Shown here: in pieces, positions 40,626 through 48,959 of the stretch
Layout of the letters: each line of letters begins with the position of its first letter
How positions within the stretch are numbered: the first letter of the stretch is position 1
Assembly (NCBI GenBank): GCA_000023725.1
Contig: CP001673.1
Location: 62,001-126,000 of the forward strand
Length of the DNA: 64,000 nt
DNA from: Flavobacteriaceae bacterium 3519-10
GTDB taxonomy: Bacteria > Bacteroidota > Bacteroidia > Flavobacteriales > Weeksellaceae
Direction: 5' to 3'
Translations under genes and position numbers: made by a program
The notes under the pieces: generated by a model
What the model was told of the DNA's origin: nothing
What the model saw: only the letters and a program-made list of their open reading frames with translations
Databases searched by the model: none

Positions 40626-42491
40626 ATGAACAAAGGACTTCTTCTGATGCTCAGTTTGGTTTTCGGACTGTTTTCGGCACAGCAAACTGCGTATTACCAG
40701 CAATCTGCAAAATACAAAATGGACATCGATGTGGATGCGCCCAATTTTACATACAAAGGAAATCAAACTGTTTCTTACACCAATAATTCTCCTGATGAAC
40801 TGAATGTTGTGTATTTCCATCTGTACTGGAACGCCTTTAAGCCAGGCTCCATGATGGATCAGCGGGTTCAGAACCAGGGCAAGAATGGTGATTCACGTTT
40901 GCAGCGTGACGGTATTTCAAGGCTTGCGTCGATTCCTGAGGGAGAAGAAGGCGCGCAGAATATCCGCTGGATTAAACAGAACGGCAAAGAGGTGAAATTT
41001 GAAGTTCAGGAAACCATCATGAAAGTGGTTTTAAACTCTCCTTTAAAGCCAAACTCGTCCACAACTTTTACGATGGAGTGGGACGCAGTAATTCCGCACC
41101 AGATCCGTCGCGCGGGAAGAAATAACCGTGAAGGCATCGACATGACCATGACGCAGTGGTACCCAAAAATCGCAGAATACGATTATGATGGATGGGCAAC
41201 TTTCGATTATATCGGAAGGGAGTTTCATGCACCGTTTGCAGATTTTGATATTACAATTAAGATTGATAAAGAATATGTGATCGGTGCGGGAGGAACGCTC
41301 GAGAATCCGTCTGAAGTGAAAGGCTATGATGCCAATGCAAATATTAAATCCGACAATAAAAACAAAGCCACATGGCGCTGGACGGCCAAAAATCTTCTCG
41401 ATTTTGCCTGGGCTGCCGACCGTGATTATACCGTTGAGGAATTTACGGTTCTTGATGGGCCTAAAGTGTATTATGTGTACCAGAAATCAGAAAAAACCCA
41501 ACTTTGGGAAGAATCGAAGCAATACGTGACAAAGTTTTTTCAGCTGATGAATGCAGCGTTCGGACGCTATGTTTATCCGTCCTATTCATTTATCCAGGGT
41601 GGCGATGGCGGCATGGAATATGGCATGTGTACGATGATTTTAGGCGAAGGCAGATCGCTCGAAGGCTTGGTTGGTTTAATGGTGCATGAAGGCGGACATT
41701 CTTACAACCAGCAGATTTTAGCTTACAATGAAAGCGTGAGACCATGGATGGACGAAGGTTTCACGAGCTATTACGATGATTATGTGATGCACCAACTTTT
41801 TCCTCCGAAAGAGCCTGTCGCCAATCCGTTTGTTGGGTCGATCCGCTCGTACGTCAACTTTACCAAAACCGGAAAAGAGGAGCCAGCAGTCTGGCTTGCA
41901 GACCATCATGATAACGGTAGTGCTTATTCCATAGCTTCATATGTGAAAGGAGATTTGTTCCTTGTGCAGCTCGGTTACATTATCGGTGAGCAGAAACTGT
42001 CGCTGGTGATGAAAGAATTCTATAATCAGTGGAAACTCAAGCATCCTACCGACAGAGATTTCATGCATATTGCGCAGCGGATTTCTGGTATGGACCTGAA
42101 GTGGTTTCATCATTACTGGATTAACACCACCAAGACCATTGACTATGCGGTGAAGGATGTTCAGTACGGCGAAACTTCCACGACGGTTACATTAGAAAAC
42201 AAAGGTTCCGTGCCGATGCCGGTTGATTTTTCTATTCTTACTACAGATAAAAAAGTGGTGAATTATCAAATTCCTTTAAACATGACCCACACCTGGAAAT
42301 CTAGCGATATCTACGGTGATTTTAAAACTTTAAATTACTGGCCATGGACTCAGAAGGAATATACTTTTACAATTCCTTACAGTAAATCGCAGATTTCGGC
42401 TTTGGGAATTGATTTCTCCCAGCGTATGGCCGACGTAAATCCCGAAGACAACTTCGTAGATGTAGAAGCACCTAAGGCGAAAGCAAAGTAA
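40626..42491 (+). CDS. M1 family metallopeptidase
   Basis: Exported zinc aminopeptidase of the M1 family (621 residues). The start at 40626 gives signal peptide MNKGLLLMLSLVFGLFSAQ; upstream in-frame codons run over a terminator and are not coding. The zinc motif HEGGH (354-358) is followed after 18 residues by the Glu ligand in WMDEGFTSYYDDY, exactly the M1 spacing. The exopeptidase motif GxMEN is altered to GGMEYG. N-terminal beta domain from about 20 to 230. Likely periplasmic peptide degradation. It is followed 12 bases later by coaX. Confidence 0.91.
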   Translation: MNKGLLLMLSLVFGLFSAQQTAYYQQSAKYKMDIDVDAPNFTYKGNQTVSYTNNSPDELNVVYFHLYWNAFKPGSMMDQRVQNQGKNGDSRLQRDGISRLASIPEGEEGAQNIRWIKQNGKEVKFEVQETIMKVVLNSPLKPNSSTTFTMEWDAVIPHQIRRAGRNNREGIDMTMTQWYPKIAEYDYDGWATFDYIGREFHAPFADFDITIKIDKEYVIGAGGTLENPSEVKGYDANANIKSDNKNKATWRWTAKNLLDFAWAADRDYTVEEFTVLDGPKVYYVYQKSEKTQLWEESKQYVTKFFQLMNAAFGRYVYPSYSFIQGGDGGMEYGMCTMILGEGRSLEGLVGLMVHEGGHSYNQQILAYNESVRPWMDEGFTSYYDDYVMHQLFPPKEPVANPFVGSIRSYVNFTKTGKEEPAVWLADHHDNGSAYSIASYVKGDLFLVQLGYIIGEQKLSLVMKEFYNQWKLKHPTDRDFMHIAQRISGMDLKWFHHYWINTTKTIDYAVKDVQYGETSTTVTLENKGSVPMPVDFSILTTDKKVVNYQIPLNMTHTWKSSDIYGDFKTLNYWPWTQKEYTFTIPYSKSQISALGIDFSQRMADVNPEDNFVDVEAPKAKAK

Positions 42492-42502
42492 AAATTTAGC
42501 AG

Positions 42503-43264
42503 ATGACTACAATCGTAATCAACATCGGCAACACCAACATCCGTTTCGGCGTTTTTGTAAATGAAACCTGCGATTCCTCGTGGATTATCAATACAAAACC
42601 CTACCGCACCAGCGACGAACTGCAGATGCAGTTTATGATGATGTACCAAACGCATCACATTGAAGCCGCAAAAATCGACAGAATCATCATTGGTTCCGTC
42701 GTTCCGCAGCTCACCTATGACGTAACGAGGGCACTGAAGAAAATGCACGGCCTGAACCCAATCGTCGTAAGCCGGGAAACGCCGTCGGGTGTTCAACCAA
42801 AATCAAAACAAATGGGCACAGACATTTATGCGAATTTGGTGGCGGCTCATCATCTTTATCCAAAAGGAAAAAAAATCATCTTTGATTTCGGAACCGCGCT
42901 TACGGCGAGTTGTATCGATGAAAAGGGCGAAACCTTAGGCGTGATTATCGCACCTGGAATCATTACCTCGCTGAATTCTTTAATTCACGATACTGCACAA
43001 CTTCCTGAAATTGAATTAATTAAACCTAAAAAAGTGTTAGGTCTCGATACGGTTTCATGTATGCAGAGCGGAATGGTTTACGGCTACCTCGGGATGGTGG
43101 AAGGATTCATCGACCGCATCAATGCAGAAGTGAATGAAGATTGTTTTGTGATCGCCACCGGCGGCGTTTCGCATGTATACAAACCGCTGACAGACAAAAT
43201 TCATGTGGGCGACCGGCTTCATACGCTGAAAGGGCTGTTTTATTTGGGCAAGGAACAGGAGTAA
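42503..43264 (+). CDS. coaX: Type III pantothenate kinase
   Basis: ASKHA-fold kinase (253 residues) for the first step of CoA synthesis; the later steps are performed by coaBC at 1628. The phosphate-binding loop near the N-terminus reads INIGNTNIRFGVF, so the Asp of the canonical DxGNT is Asn here. The second-domain motif FDFGTALTASCIDEKGE and the pantothenate-pocket region (APGIITSLNSLIHDTAQLP) and ATGG motif (VIATGGVSHVY) are present. It is probably co-transcribed with the M1 peptidase. Confidence 0.92.
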   Translation: MTTIVINIGNTNIRFGVFVNETCDSSWIINTKPYRTSDELQMQFMMMYQTHHIEAAKIDRIIIGSVVPQLTYDVTRALKKMHGLNPIVVSRETPSGVQPKSKQMGTDIYANLVAAHHLYPKGKKIIFDFGTALTASCIDEKGETLGVIIAPGIITSLNSLIHDTAQLPEIELIKPKKVLGLDTVSCMQSGMVYGYLGMVEGFIDRINAEVNEDCFVIATGGVSHVYKPLTDKIHVGDRLHTLKGLFYLGKEQE

Positions 43265-43370
43265 TTGCTCCCGTGAACGGTGAGATGATTTCGGAGCGTT
43301 GGTGAATCTATCAATATGATCGTTGCGGGTTAAATTCACTTGCTGGAATTCACCCTAATTCATCCAATAC

Positions 43371-43802
43371 TCATCTTTTACTTTTAAAAAAATCTTTCAC
43401 AAGCTGCGAGCATTCATTTTCCAAAACACCCAGCACAATTTCTGTTTTTGGATGAATCGAAAGATTTTTATTGATGAAACCGCGCTGTTCATCCCTCGCT
43501 CCAATTACTACTTTCGAAATCTGCGACCAACTCAGCGCGCCGCAACACATTACACAAGGTTCCAGCGTCACATAAAGCGTACAGTTTTGCAGGTATTTTC
43601 CGCCAAGATAATTGGCTGCGGACGTTATTGCCTGCATTTCAGCGTGCGCCGTAACGTCGTTCAAAGCTTCGGTTAAATTGTGGGCTTTCGCGATAATTCT
43701 GTTGTTCGAAACAATGATGCAGCCGATTGGCACTTCATCTTTTTCCAAAGCTTGCTGTGCCTCCTGAAGGGCTATTTTCATGTAATATTCGTCGGTAAAC
43801 AT
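43371..43802 (-). CDS. Nucleoside deaminase (TadA-like)
   Basis: Zinc-dependent deaminase (143 residues) of the cytidine/tRNA-adenosine deaminase family. The zinc and catalytic site is HAEMQAI (His and Glu at about 53 and 55) with PCVMCCGAL supplying the two cysteines. Length and the NNRIIAKAHNLTEALNDVTAHAEM context are typical of TadA, which converts A34 to inosine in tRNA-Arg; guanine deaminase-type members cannot be excluded. It is the last gene of a minus-strand series and is separated from the gene before it by a terminator at 43814. Confidence 0.88.
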   Translation of the reverse strand: MFTDEYYMKIALQEAQQALEKDEVPIGCIIVSNNRIIAKAHNLTEALNDVTAHAEMQAITSAANYLGGKYLQNCTLYVTLEPCVMCCGALSWSQISKVVIGARDEQRGFINKNLSIHPKTEIVLGVLENECSQLVKDFFKSKR

Positions 43803-43813
43803 TCAATATGGAT

Positions 43814-43845
43814 TAAAAAAAGCTTCAGCATAAAACTAAAGCTTT
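43814..43845 (-). terminator. Probable terminator after the DUF3575 gene
   Basis: On the minus strand AAAGCTT pairs with AAGCTTT over a 13-base loop and is followed by seven T. It lies between the DUF3575 gene and the deaminase. Confidence 0.55.
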
Positions 43846-43867
43846 CACAAATTGTATTTAAAAAATT

Positions 43868-44425
43868 TTAGAAGCGGTAACCAATGCCGAGCATGCCCTT
43901 TCCGGTGATATTACTGCTGTCATAATATTTTGCCTCACCAAATCTCCTTGCAATACCCATGCTTGCTTCAAAGATGATATTTTTTCTTGCAACCCATTTC
44001 CCTCCAAATCCTACACCAATCCCTATGGTCGTTCTTTTATCTATAACCTGTGACGGATCGGGGCTGTTAAAATAGTAGTAGTAATCTGTAGTCATGGTAA
44101 TAGGGACGAAACCTTCCACAAAAAAGCCTGAGGCATATTTACGGCCGAAATACATTCGGTAATATGGAGAGATTTGTGTCATGCTGCTGTCGTCTTCGTC
44201 AAAGTTATCAGCATTGTCGTCACCAAAATAGAACATCCCATTAATGCCGACACCTGAATTCTCATTTATCAGCCGCTCGTACGACACATTCAGTAACGGA
44301 ATTGCAATAAGTTCAATCGGGCTGATCATCACATCGTTCTGCCTTACGTTTTCTGGTGCTGTTTCCTGCGCCTGATAGCTCATGGTGCCGCTTATAACAG
44401 CAGCTAGGAGTAATAATTTCTTCAT
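43868..44425 (-). CDS. Outer-membrane beta-barrel protein (DUF3575-like)
   Basis: A 185-residue exported protein. Signal peptide MKKLLLLAAVISGTMSYQ; the mature sequence NDVMISPIELIAIPLLNVSYERLI is the DUF3575 opening, and amphipathic strands alternate through ISPYYRMYFGRKYASGFFVEGF and IGIGVGFGGKWVARKNIIFEASMG to a terminal Phe (GIGYRF). It is probably a small eight-stranded outer-membrane barrel; function unknown. It is next to a TonB-like secreted protein. Confidence 0.8.
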   Translation of the reverse strand: MKKLLLLAAVISGTMSYQAQETAPENVRQNDVMISPIELIAIPLLNVSYERLINENSGVGINGMFYFGDDNADNFDEDDSSMTQISPYYRMYFGRKYASGFFVEGFVPITMTTDYYYYFNSPDPSQVIDKRTTIGIGVGFGGKWVARKNIIFEASMGIARRFGEAKYYDSSNITGKGMLGIGYRF

Positions 44426-44483
44426 AGAAAATTTTTCCTAAAGATAAAATTATTATTGAAACATTTTTAGAATATCATTACCG

Positions 44484-45113
44484 CTAATCGAACGACATGG
44501 TGAGCGGTAACCGGAATCTGTACCGTACAGCGTGGCCATTGATCGTTGCGGGAGAAAATTTGTCGGGAAGAAGATAAACTGCGATTTCGGCCTGGCGGTT
44601 AAATGTGAAATTGTCTCCTTGCGCCTGCACCTCGCTGATGCTTCCGTCTTTTTCTACGACGAAAACCACATCAGTTTTCAGAAGTTTTTGGTGGGGTAAA
44701 ACAGATTCGGAATAGAACAGATCTGCAACCTGCGCACGCAACATTTCGAAACCACCTGGATACTGCGCATCAGCGGATAACTCTTCCTTAATGGGGTTTT
44801 TAAGGTGCAGTGCAGGGAGTGTCTGCGCAGAAAGCCGGCTGAGGTCTTCGCGGTTTTTTACTTTGATGAGCGTGTTGATGTAGGCTTTGTTCTGGATGCT
44901 GTCCAGCTTTTGCATAAATTCAGAATAATCCTGTTTGGATTCGAGTTTATTCTGCGCATTTTTTTGTTTTTCATACTGTTTCTTGAATTCCTGATTAAGC
45001 ATAAAACGCTGGTAATCAAAGAACTTTTTGGTGGCAGCAAATTCCTCATTCTGCTGCGCCGGTAAGAAAGGTGCAGCGAAGAACACTATCAGAAAAAATA
45101 ATTTGGCAGACAC
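44484..45113 (-). CDS. Secreted protein with one TonB-C-like module (paralog 5)
   Basis: A 209-residue exported protein distantly related to the tandem paralogs at 13157-15888. It has a hydrophobic N-terminus (SAKLFFLIVFFAAPFLPAQ), a Lys/Gln-rich helical region (about 25-90), and a C-terminal TonB-like module: YPGGFEMLRAQVADLF, TDVVFVVEKDGSISEVQAQG and FSPATINGHAVRYRFRLPL. It has no transmembrane anchor beyond the signal. Located between a SufT-like gene and a DUF3575 barrel. Confidence 0.75.
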   Translation of the reverse strand: MSAKLFFLIVFFAAPFLPAQQNEEFAATKKFFDYQRFMLNQEFKKQYEKQKNAQNKLESKQDYSEFMQKLDSIQNKAYINTLIKVKNREDLSRLSAQTLPALHLKNPIKEELSADAQYPGGFEMLRAQVADLFYSESVLPHQKLLKTDVVFVVEKDGSISEVQAQGDNFTFNRQAEIAVYLLPDKFSPATINGHAVRYRFRLPLTMSFD

Positions 45114-45139
45114 GGCAGGTGTTCGGGTAGTTGAATTGT

Positions 45140-45466
45140 TTAAAACATTCCGAGCTCAAAACGGGCTTCTTCGCTCATCATATCCTTGTTCCATGAGGGT
45201 TCAAAAGTAAGTTCCAGATCAACTTCTTTTACGCCTTCCACTTCGGCTACCTTTTCTCGCACTTCGGCAGGTAGGCTTTCTGCCACCGGGCAGTTTGGCG
45301 TTGTAAGCGTCATGATCACTTTTACTTCCCCGATTTCAGAAATCTGTACGTCGTAGATGAGTCCCAGTTCGTAGATGTCTACCGGGATTTCAGGATCGTA
45401 AACTGTTTTTAAATTCTTGATGATATTTTCGCCGATATCGGCAATTTGGTCGTCTGTATAGTTCAT
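45140..45466 (-). CDS. SufT-like/DUF59 (MIP18 family) protein
   Basis: A 108-residue DUF59 protein involved in iron-sulfur cluster assembly. It contains VYDPEIPVDIYELGLIYDV, LTTPNCPVAESLP with the conserved Cys, and a C-terminal VDLELTFEPSWNKDMMSEEAR that is typical of SufT-type members. Adjacent genes include a PolB-like exonuclease. The precise client is not known. Confidence 0.88.
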   Translation of the reverse strand: MNYTDDQIADIGENIIKNLKTVYDPEIPVDIYELGLIYDVQISEIGEVKVIMTLTTPNCPVAESLPAEVREKVAEVEGVKEVDLELTFEPSWNKDMMSEEARFELGMF

Positions 45467-45496
45467 TGCAATGCTCTGTTAGGCGCCGCTTATCCG

Positions 45497-46192
45497 TCAT
45501 TCCAGTTTCTCCAGTAAACCTTCCTGTCTCATGCGGCGGAAAATGTTTGCCAAAGTTAAGACATCTTTTTCACAATATTGAACTATTCTAAATAAGTCTT
45601 TTTCAATGTAATAAATAGAAGCAACCATTGATCCGTCGATGTCGTCTTTAGGTGTAGGAATGCCGAATACGTGCGCAAGCAGTTCAAGTGAGATGTAAGA
45701 TTTATAGTCGCCGAACTTCCAAAGTTCCATCGTATCAAGGTGCGGAATTTCCCACGGTTTTTTGCCAAACATCTGAAAAGGTTTTGGCGGCTGCAGCCCG
45801 TTGATCAAAAAGCGGCGTGCGATCCACGGAAAATCGAATTCCTTGCCGTTGTGGGCGCAAAGAATAACTTCGCGAAGTTTTGGGCGGTTAAAGATTTCGC
45901 CGAATTCTTCAAGTAATTTTCTTTCATCGTCGCCATAAAAGCTTTTGATCATCAGTTTTTCGCTTTTGTCTAAAATGCCAACGGAAATACAGATAATCTT
46001 GCCGAATTCTGCCATTATTCCGCCACGTTCAGCATAAAAAGCTTCTGCAGTGTAATCGTCTTTGCGCTGCATCTTGGTTTTCTTGTCCCACAGATATTGT
46101 CCGGATTCGCCCAGTCCGTCCCAGTTTCCATGTTGTGGCACCGTTTCAATATCGAGAAACAGAACTTTTTCTAAAGGTACATGTTGAAGCAT
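45497..46192 (-). CDS. Predicted 3'-5' exonuclease (PolB-like)
   Basis: A 231-residue DEDDy exonuclease. Acidic motif 1 is LFLDIETVPQHG (Asp and Glu at about 14-16), motif 2 is CAHNGKEFDFPWIARRFL (Asp at about 120), and motif 3 is YCEKDVLTL (Tyr and Asp at about 210-215). It corresponds to the family annotated as 3'-5' exonuclease with PolB-like fold in Bacteroidota (PF10108-type). Probably cytoplasmic DNA or RNA repair. Located 31 bases upstream of the SufT-like gene, on the same strand. Confidence 0.85.
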   Translation of the reverse strand: MLQHVPLEKVLFLDIETVPQHGNWDGLGESGQYLWDKKTKMQRKDDYTAEAFYAERGGIMAEFGKIICISVGILDKSEKLMIKSFYGDDERKLLEEFGEIFNRPKLREVILCAHNGKEFDFPWIARRFLINGLQPPKPFQMFGKKPWEIPHLDTMELWKFGDYKSYISLELLAHVFGIPTPKDDIDGSMVASIYYIEKDLFRIVQYCEKDVLTLANIFRRMRQEGLLEKLE

Positions 46193-46208
46193 TTTTCAAT
46201 ATTTATGT

Positions 46209-46553
46209 TCAGCCCAGCTGCAGACCGTTATTTACAGGCAATTGAGGCGAGATCAGCGTAACCTCTTCATTTTCATTATAAATGCCAAGCACCAGACAGT
46301 CGCTGAAGAAGTTCGCAATCTGCTTTTTCGGAAAATTAACCACCGCTAAAATCTGCTGGCCAACAAGATTTCCTTTACTATACTGCGCGGTAATCTGCGC
46401 TGAAGACTTCCTGATGCCCAGTGGCCCGAAATCTATTTCCAGCTGATAGGAAGGATTTTTGGCTCTTGGAAACTCCTGAACTGATAGGATAGTCCCGGAG
46501 CGGATATCAATTTTTTCAAAATCCTGCCACGAAATTAGAGGCTTGGTTTCCAT
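46209..46553 (-). CDS. csaA: tRNA-binding domain protein CsaA
   Basis: A 114-residue stand-alone tRNA-binding (OB-fold) protein. It starts with ISWQDFEKIDIRSGTILSVQEFPRAKNPSYQLEIDFG and continues RKSSAQITAQYS and GQQILAVVNFPKKQIANFFSD, the conserved CsaA pattern, ending LISPQLPVNNGLQLG. CsaA proteins form dimers and bind tRNA or act as a secretion-linked chaperone; the role in this phylum is unclear. It starts 1 base after the cytochrome gene and is 16 bases from the exonuclease. Confidence 0.9.
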   Translation of the reverse strand: METKPLISWQDFEKIDIRSGTILSVQEFPRAKNPSYQLEIDFGPLGIRKSSAQITAQYSKGNLVGQQILAVVNFPKKQIANFFSDCLVLGIYNENEEVTLISPQLPVNNGLQLG

Positions 46554-46554
46554 T

Positions 46555-46884
46555 TTATTCTTTTACTGAAACTATATAATCATACACCAAAGCGTGCTGC
46601 TCGTCATTTAATTTCGCTTTCGGCGCCATCCAGTTCATTATTCCGACCCAATCCTGCGCTGAATGAGCCGTTGGGTTGGGGAGTTCATGGCAACGCGCAC
46701 ATGAATTTTCGTAAATTGTTTTTCCGGCGGCAAGGGTTTCTACATGATCTGTTTCAGAGCCTTCAACCACCGCAGGTTTGGTTGTACATGAGGCCAGAAA
46801 ACTTAATCCGGCTATGGCGGTTATAATTAAATTCTTTAATGAACGGTTCTTTTTTGTAGTGTGAAAGTGCGCTGATGGAGTCAT
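46555..46884 (-). CDS. Small c-type cytochrome-like lipoprotein
   Basis: A 109-residue protein with an N-terminal hydrophobic segment ending in lipobox LASC (Cys at about 33). A single haem-c motif, CARCH (about 64-68), follows ENS; ELPNPTAH and NWMAPKAKLNDEQHALVYDYI provide the surrounding helices and the possible Met ligand. It is likely a monohaem periplasmic cytochrome, in contrast to longer diheme forms. It is divergent from the epimerase gene and has its own TATTTTTG promoter element at 46905-46912. Confidence 0.82.
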   Translation of the reverse strand: MTPSAHFHTTKKNRSLKNLIITAIAGLSFLASCTTKPAVVEGSETDHVETLAAGKTIYENSCARCHELPNPTAHSAQDWVGIMNWMAPKAKLNDEQHALVYDYIVSVKE

Positions 46885-46904
46885 TAATTAGTTTTGTTTA
46901 CCTT

Positions 46905-46912
46905 CAAAAATA
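46905..46912 (-). promoter_or_regulatory. Predicted -7 element of the cytochrome-csaA unit (TATTTTTG)
   Basis: TAnnTTTG match on the minus strand, 21 bases upstream of the cytochrome start, facing the epimerase promoter. Confidence 0.5.
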
Positions 46913-46925
46913 AACAAATTTCCCT

Positions 46926-46933
46926 TACATTTG
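46926..46933 (+). promoter_or_regulatory. Predicted -7 element of the dipeptide epimerase gene (TACATTTG)
   Basis: TAnnTTTG match 36 bases upstream of the start at 46969; it forms a divergent promoter pair with 46905. Confidence 0.55.
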
Positions 46934-46968
46934 TTTTCATCCTGAATATTTCAGAAAACCAACACTGC

Positions 46969-47970
46969 ATGAAACTTTCCTGGAAACGCGAAATACTTTA
47001 CTTAAAAGAGACATTTTCGATTGCCCACGGAAAGTATAATTTTCGCGAGACGCTTGTTGTGATGCTTGCGTCGCACGGCGAAACCGGCTATGGCGAATGT
47101 GTTGCGATTGATTATTACGGAATTGACCTCGATGTTTTTGTTTTAAAACTTCACGAAATAAAACAAGAGATCGAAAGCGCACCCATGGTGGTTCCGCAAG
47201 ATTTCTACACATTTCTCACCACCCTGAATCTGCATTCTTTTTTAAGCTCAGCGCTCGATTGTGCTTATTGGGATTTGTTTGGAAAACTCGAAAACAAGTC
47301 GTTTTTCCAACTCAACGATCTGAATGGCAACTTACCAGAATCTTCATTTACCATCAGTGTGTCGCCTGTAGAAGAGCAGGTACGCAAAATCCTGGCATCG
47401 CCTTGGCAAAACTTCAAGGTTAAATGCAACGGCCTGAACCGTGCGGATATTTTTAAATTATTGGAAACGGGAAAGGAAATTGCCTTAGATTCCAACACCA
47501 GTTTTTCGGAAGACGACTGCCGTTTTTTGCAGGAAAATGAATTAACTAAAAATTTTGTGTACATCGAACAGCCCCGGCCCGTCGGAGAATATCGAATTTT
47601 AAATAAAAACCTTTACGCTAACTGGATGGCCGACGAAGACTGTCAGGATATCTCTTATCTTGAAAAACTGCGGCCGCATTATTCAGCCATTAACGTGAAA
47701 CTGATGAAATGTGGTGGCCTCACGCCTGCGCTCGAACTCATTCGTGAAGCCAGAAAATTAAAATTTAAAGTAATGATCGGTTGTATGACTGAGTCTTCTG
47801 TTGGCATTTCAGCCGGAATCGCGTTAGCTCCGTTATGCGATTATGCTGATCTGGACGGCGCCAATTTAATTTCAAACGATTTTTCTGAAGGAAGTTCCGT
47901 AGAGAACGGCAGGCTTTTACTTTCCGAAAAACCGGGACTGGGAATTTCAATGCGTAAAACAAATAACTGA
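46969..47970 (+). CDS. Dipeptide (L-Ala-D/L-Glu) epimerase
   Basis: Enolase-superfamily enzyme (333 residues) that probably epimerises the glutamate of L-Ala-D-Glu from peptidoglycan recycling. Catalytic features are visible: FKVKCNG (the KxK base), the metal ligands in LDSNTSF, EQPRP and DEDC, the second Lys base in INVKLMKCGG, and the C-terminal DLDGA specific for dipeptide epimerases. I used ATG 46969 (MKLSWKREILYLKETF) rather than the longer frame from 46894, which would run over the promoter element at 46926. Followed 8 bases later by meaB. Confidence 0.9.
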   Translation: MKLSWKREILYLKETFSIAHGKYNFRETLVVMLASHGETGYGECVAIDYYGIDLDVFVLKLHEIKQEIESAPMVVPQDFYTFLTTLNLHSFLSSALDCAYWDLFGKLENKSFFQLNDLNGNLPESSFTISVSPVEEQVRKILASPWQNFKVKCNGLNRADIFKLLETGKEIALDSNTSFSEDDCRFLQENELTKNFVYIEQPRPVGEYRILNKNLYANWMADEDCQDISYLEKLRPHYSAINVKLMKCGGLTPALELIREARKLKFKVMIGCMTESSVGISAGIALAPLCDYADLDGANLISNDFSEGSSVENGRLLLSEKPGLGISMRKTNN

Positions 47971-47978
47971 TTTTGATA

Positions 47979-48959
47979 ATGGATTTTTCTGTTCAGCAAG
48001 TTACCGAAGGCATCCGCAAAGGCGATAAACGAATCCTCGGCAAGGCGATAACCCTCGTGGAAAGCAAAAAGCCGGAGCACCGTGCTCTGGCTGAAGAACT
48101 TTTACGGAATATTCTGCCTTTTACGGGTAATTCTGTACGCGTGGGAATTACAGGTACTCCGGGAGCGGGAAAATCCACATTCATCGAAAATTTCGGAAAA
48201 TTGTTGGTGAATAAAGGAAAAAAAGTGGCGGTGCTCGCAATTGACCCGAGTTCAGCGATCAACAAAGGTTCAATCCTCGGCGACAAGACACGCATGGAAG
48301 AATTGTCAAAAGAAGAGAATGCTTTTATCCGTCCCTCGCCCAGTTCAGGCTTTCTGGGCGGTGTGGCAAATGCCACTTTCGAAACCATGCTGATCTGCGA
48401 AGCCGCGGACTATGATTATATTTTAATTGAAACTGTTGGCGTTGGTCAGAGCGAAGTACTGGTAGCGGACATTACGGACGTTTTTCTATTTCTTAAAATC
48501 GTGGGCGGCGGAGATGAGTTGCAGGGCATCAAACGCGGAATAATGGAGATGGTGGATATCGTCTTCATCAATAAAGTCGACCCCCAGAACAGGACGAAAG
48601 CCAAAAGCACCAAAACAGAACTCATGCGGGCGCTTCATTTCATGTCTCCAAAGGAAAAAAACTGGAAAGTGCCTGTATTGCTGGGCTCCGCGTTAAATAA
48701 CGAAGGACTGAATGAGGTGTTCGGAAAGCTCGAAGATTTCATCACTCTAAAAACCCAAAGCGGCAGCTTCACAGAAACCAGGAAACGGCAGGCCGAAAAG
48801 CGCTTTGATTACTGGGTTCAGAACTATATCCTACAAATGATGTCGCAGGAAAATCACACAGGCAACCTTTATGAGTCGCATAAAAAAAACGCTTCCGAAC
48901 TTCGGGCAAACCCGAGTACAGAAGCGAAACTGTTTGTAGACCAATTGCTGAAGAAATAG
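47979..48959 (+). CDS. meaB: Methylmalonyl-CoA mutase-associated GTPase MeaB
   Basis: G3E-family GTPase (326 residues) that protects and reloads the cobalamin cofactor of methylmalonyl-CoA mutase. G1 GTPGAGKSTFIENF at about 64-77, AIDPSS, LGDKTRM, the base-II motif ETVGVGQSE, and NKVD for guanine. The ATG at 47979 (MDFSVQQVTEG) is preferred over TTG 47973. It is 8 bases after the epimerase. Its stop is directly followed by the stop of the convergent DUF4251 gene with no base between them. Confidence 0.92.
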   Translation: MDFSVQQVTEGIRKGDKRILGKAITLVESKKPEHRALAEELLRNILPFTGNSVRVGITGTPGAGKSTFIENFGKLLVNKGKKVAVLAIDPSSAINKGSILGDKTRMEELSKEENAFIRPSPSSGFLGGVANATFETMLICEAADYDYILIETVGVGQSEVLVADITDVFLFLKIVGGGDELQGIKRGIMEMVDIVFINKVDPQNRTKAKSTKTELMRALHFMSPKEKNWKVPVLLGSALNNEGLNEVFGKLEDFITLKTQSGSFTETRKRQAEKRFDYWVQNYILQMMSQENHTGNLYESHKKNASELRANPSTEAKLFVDQLLKK

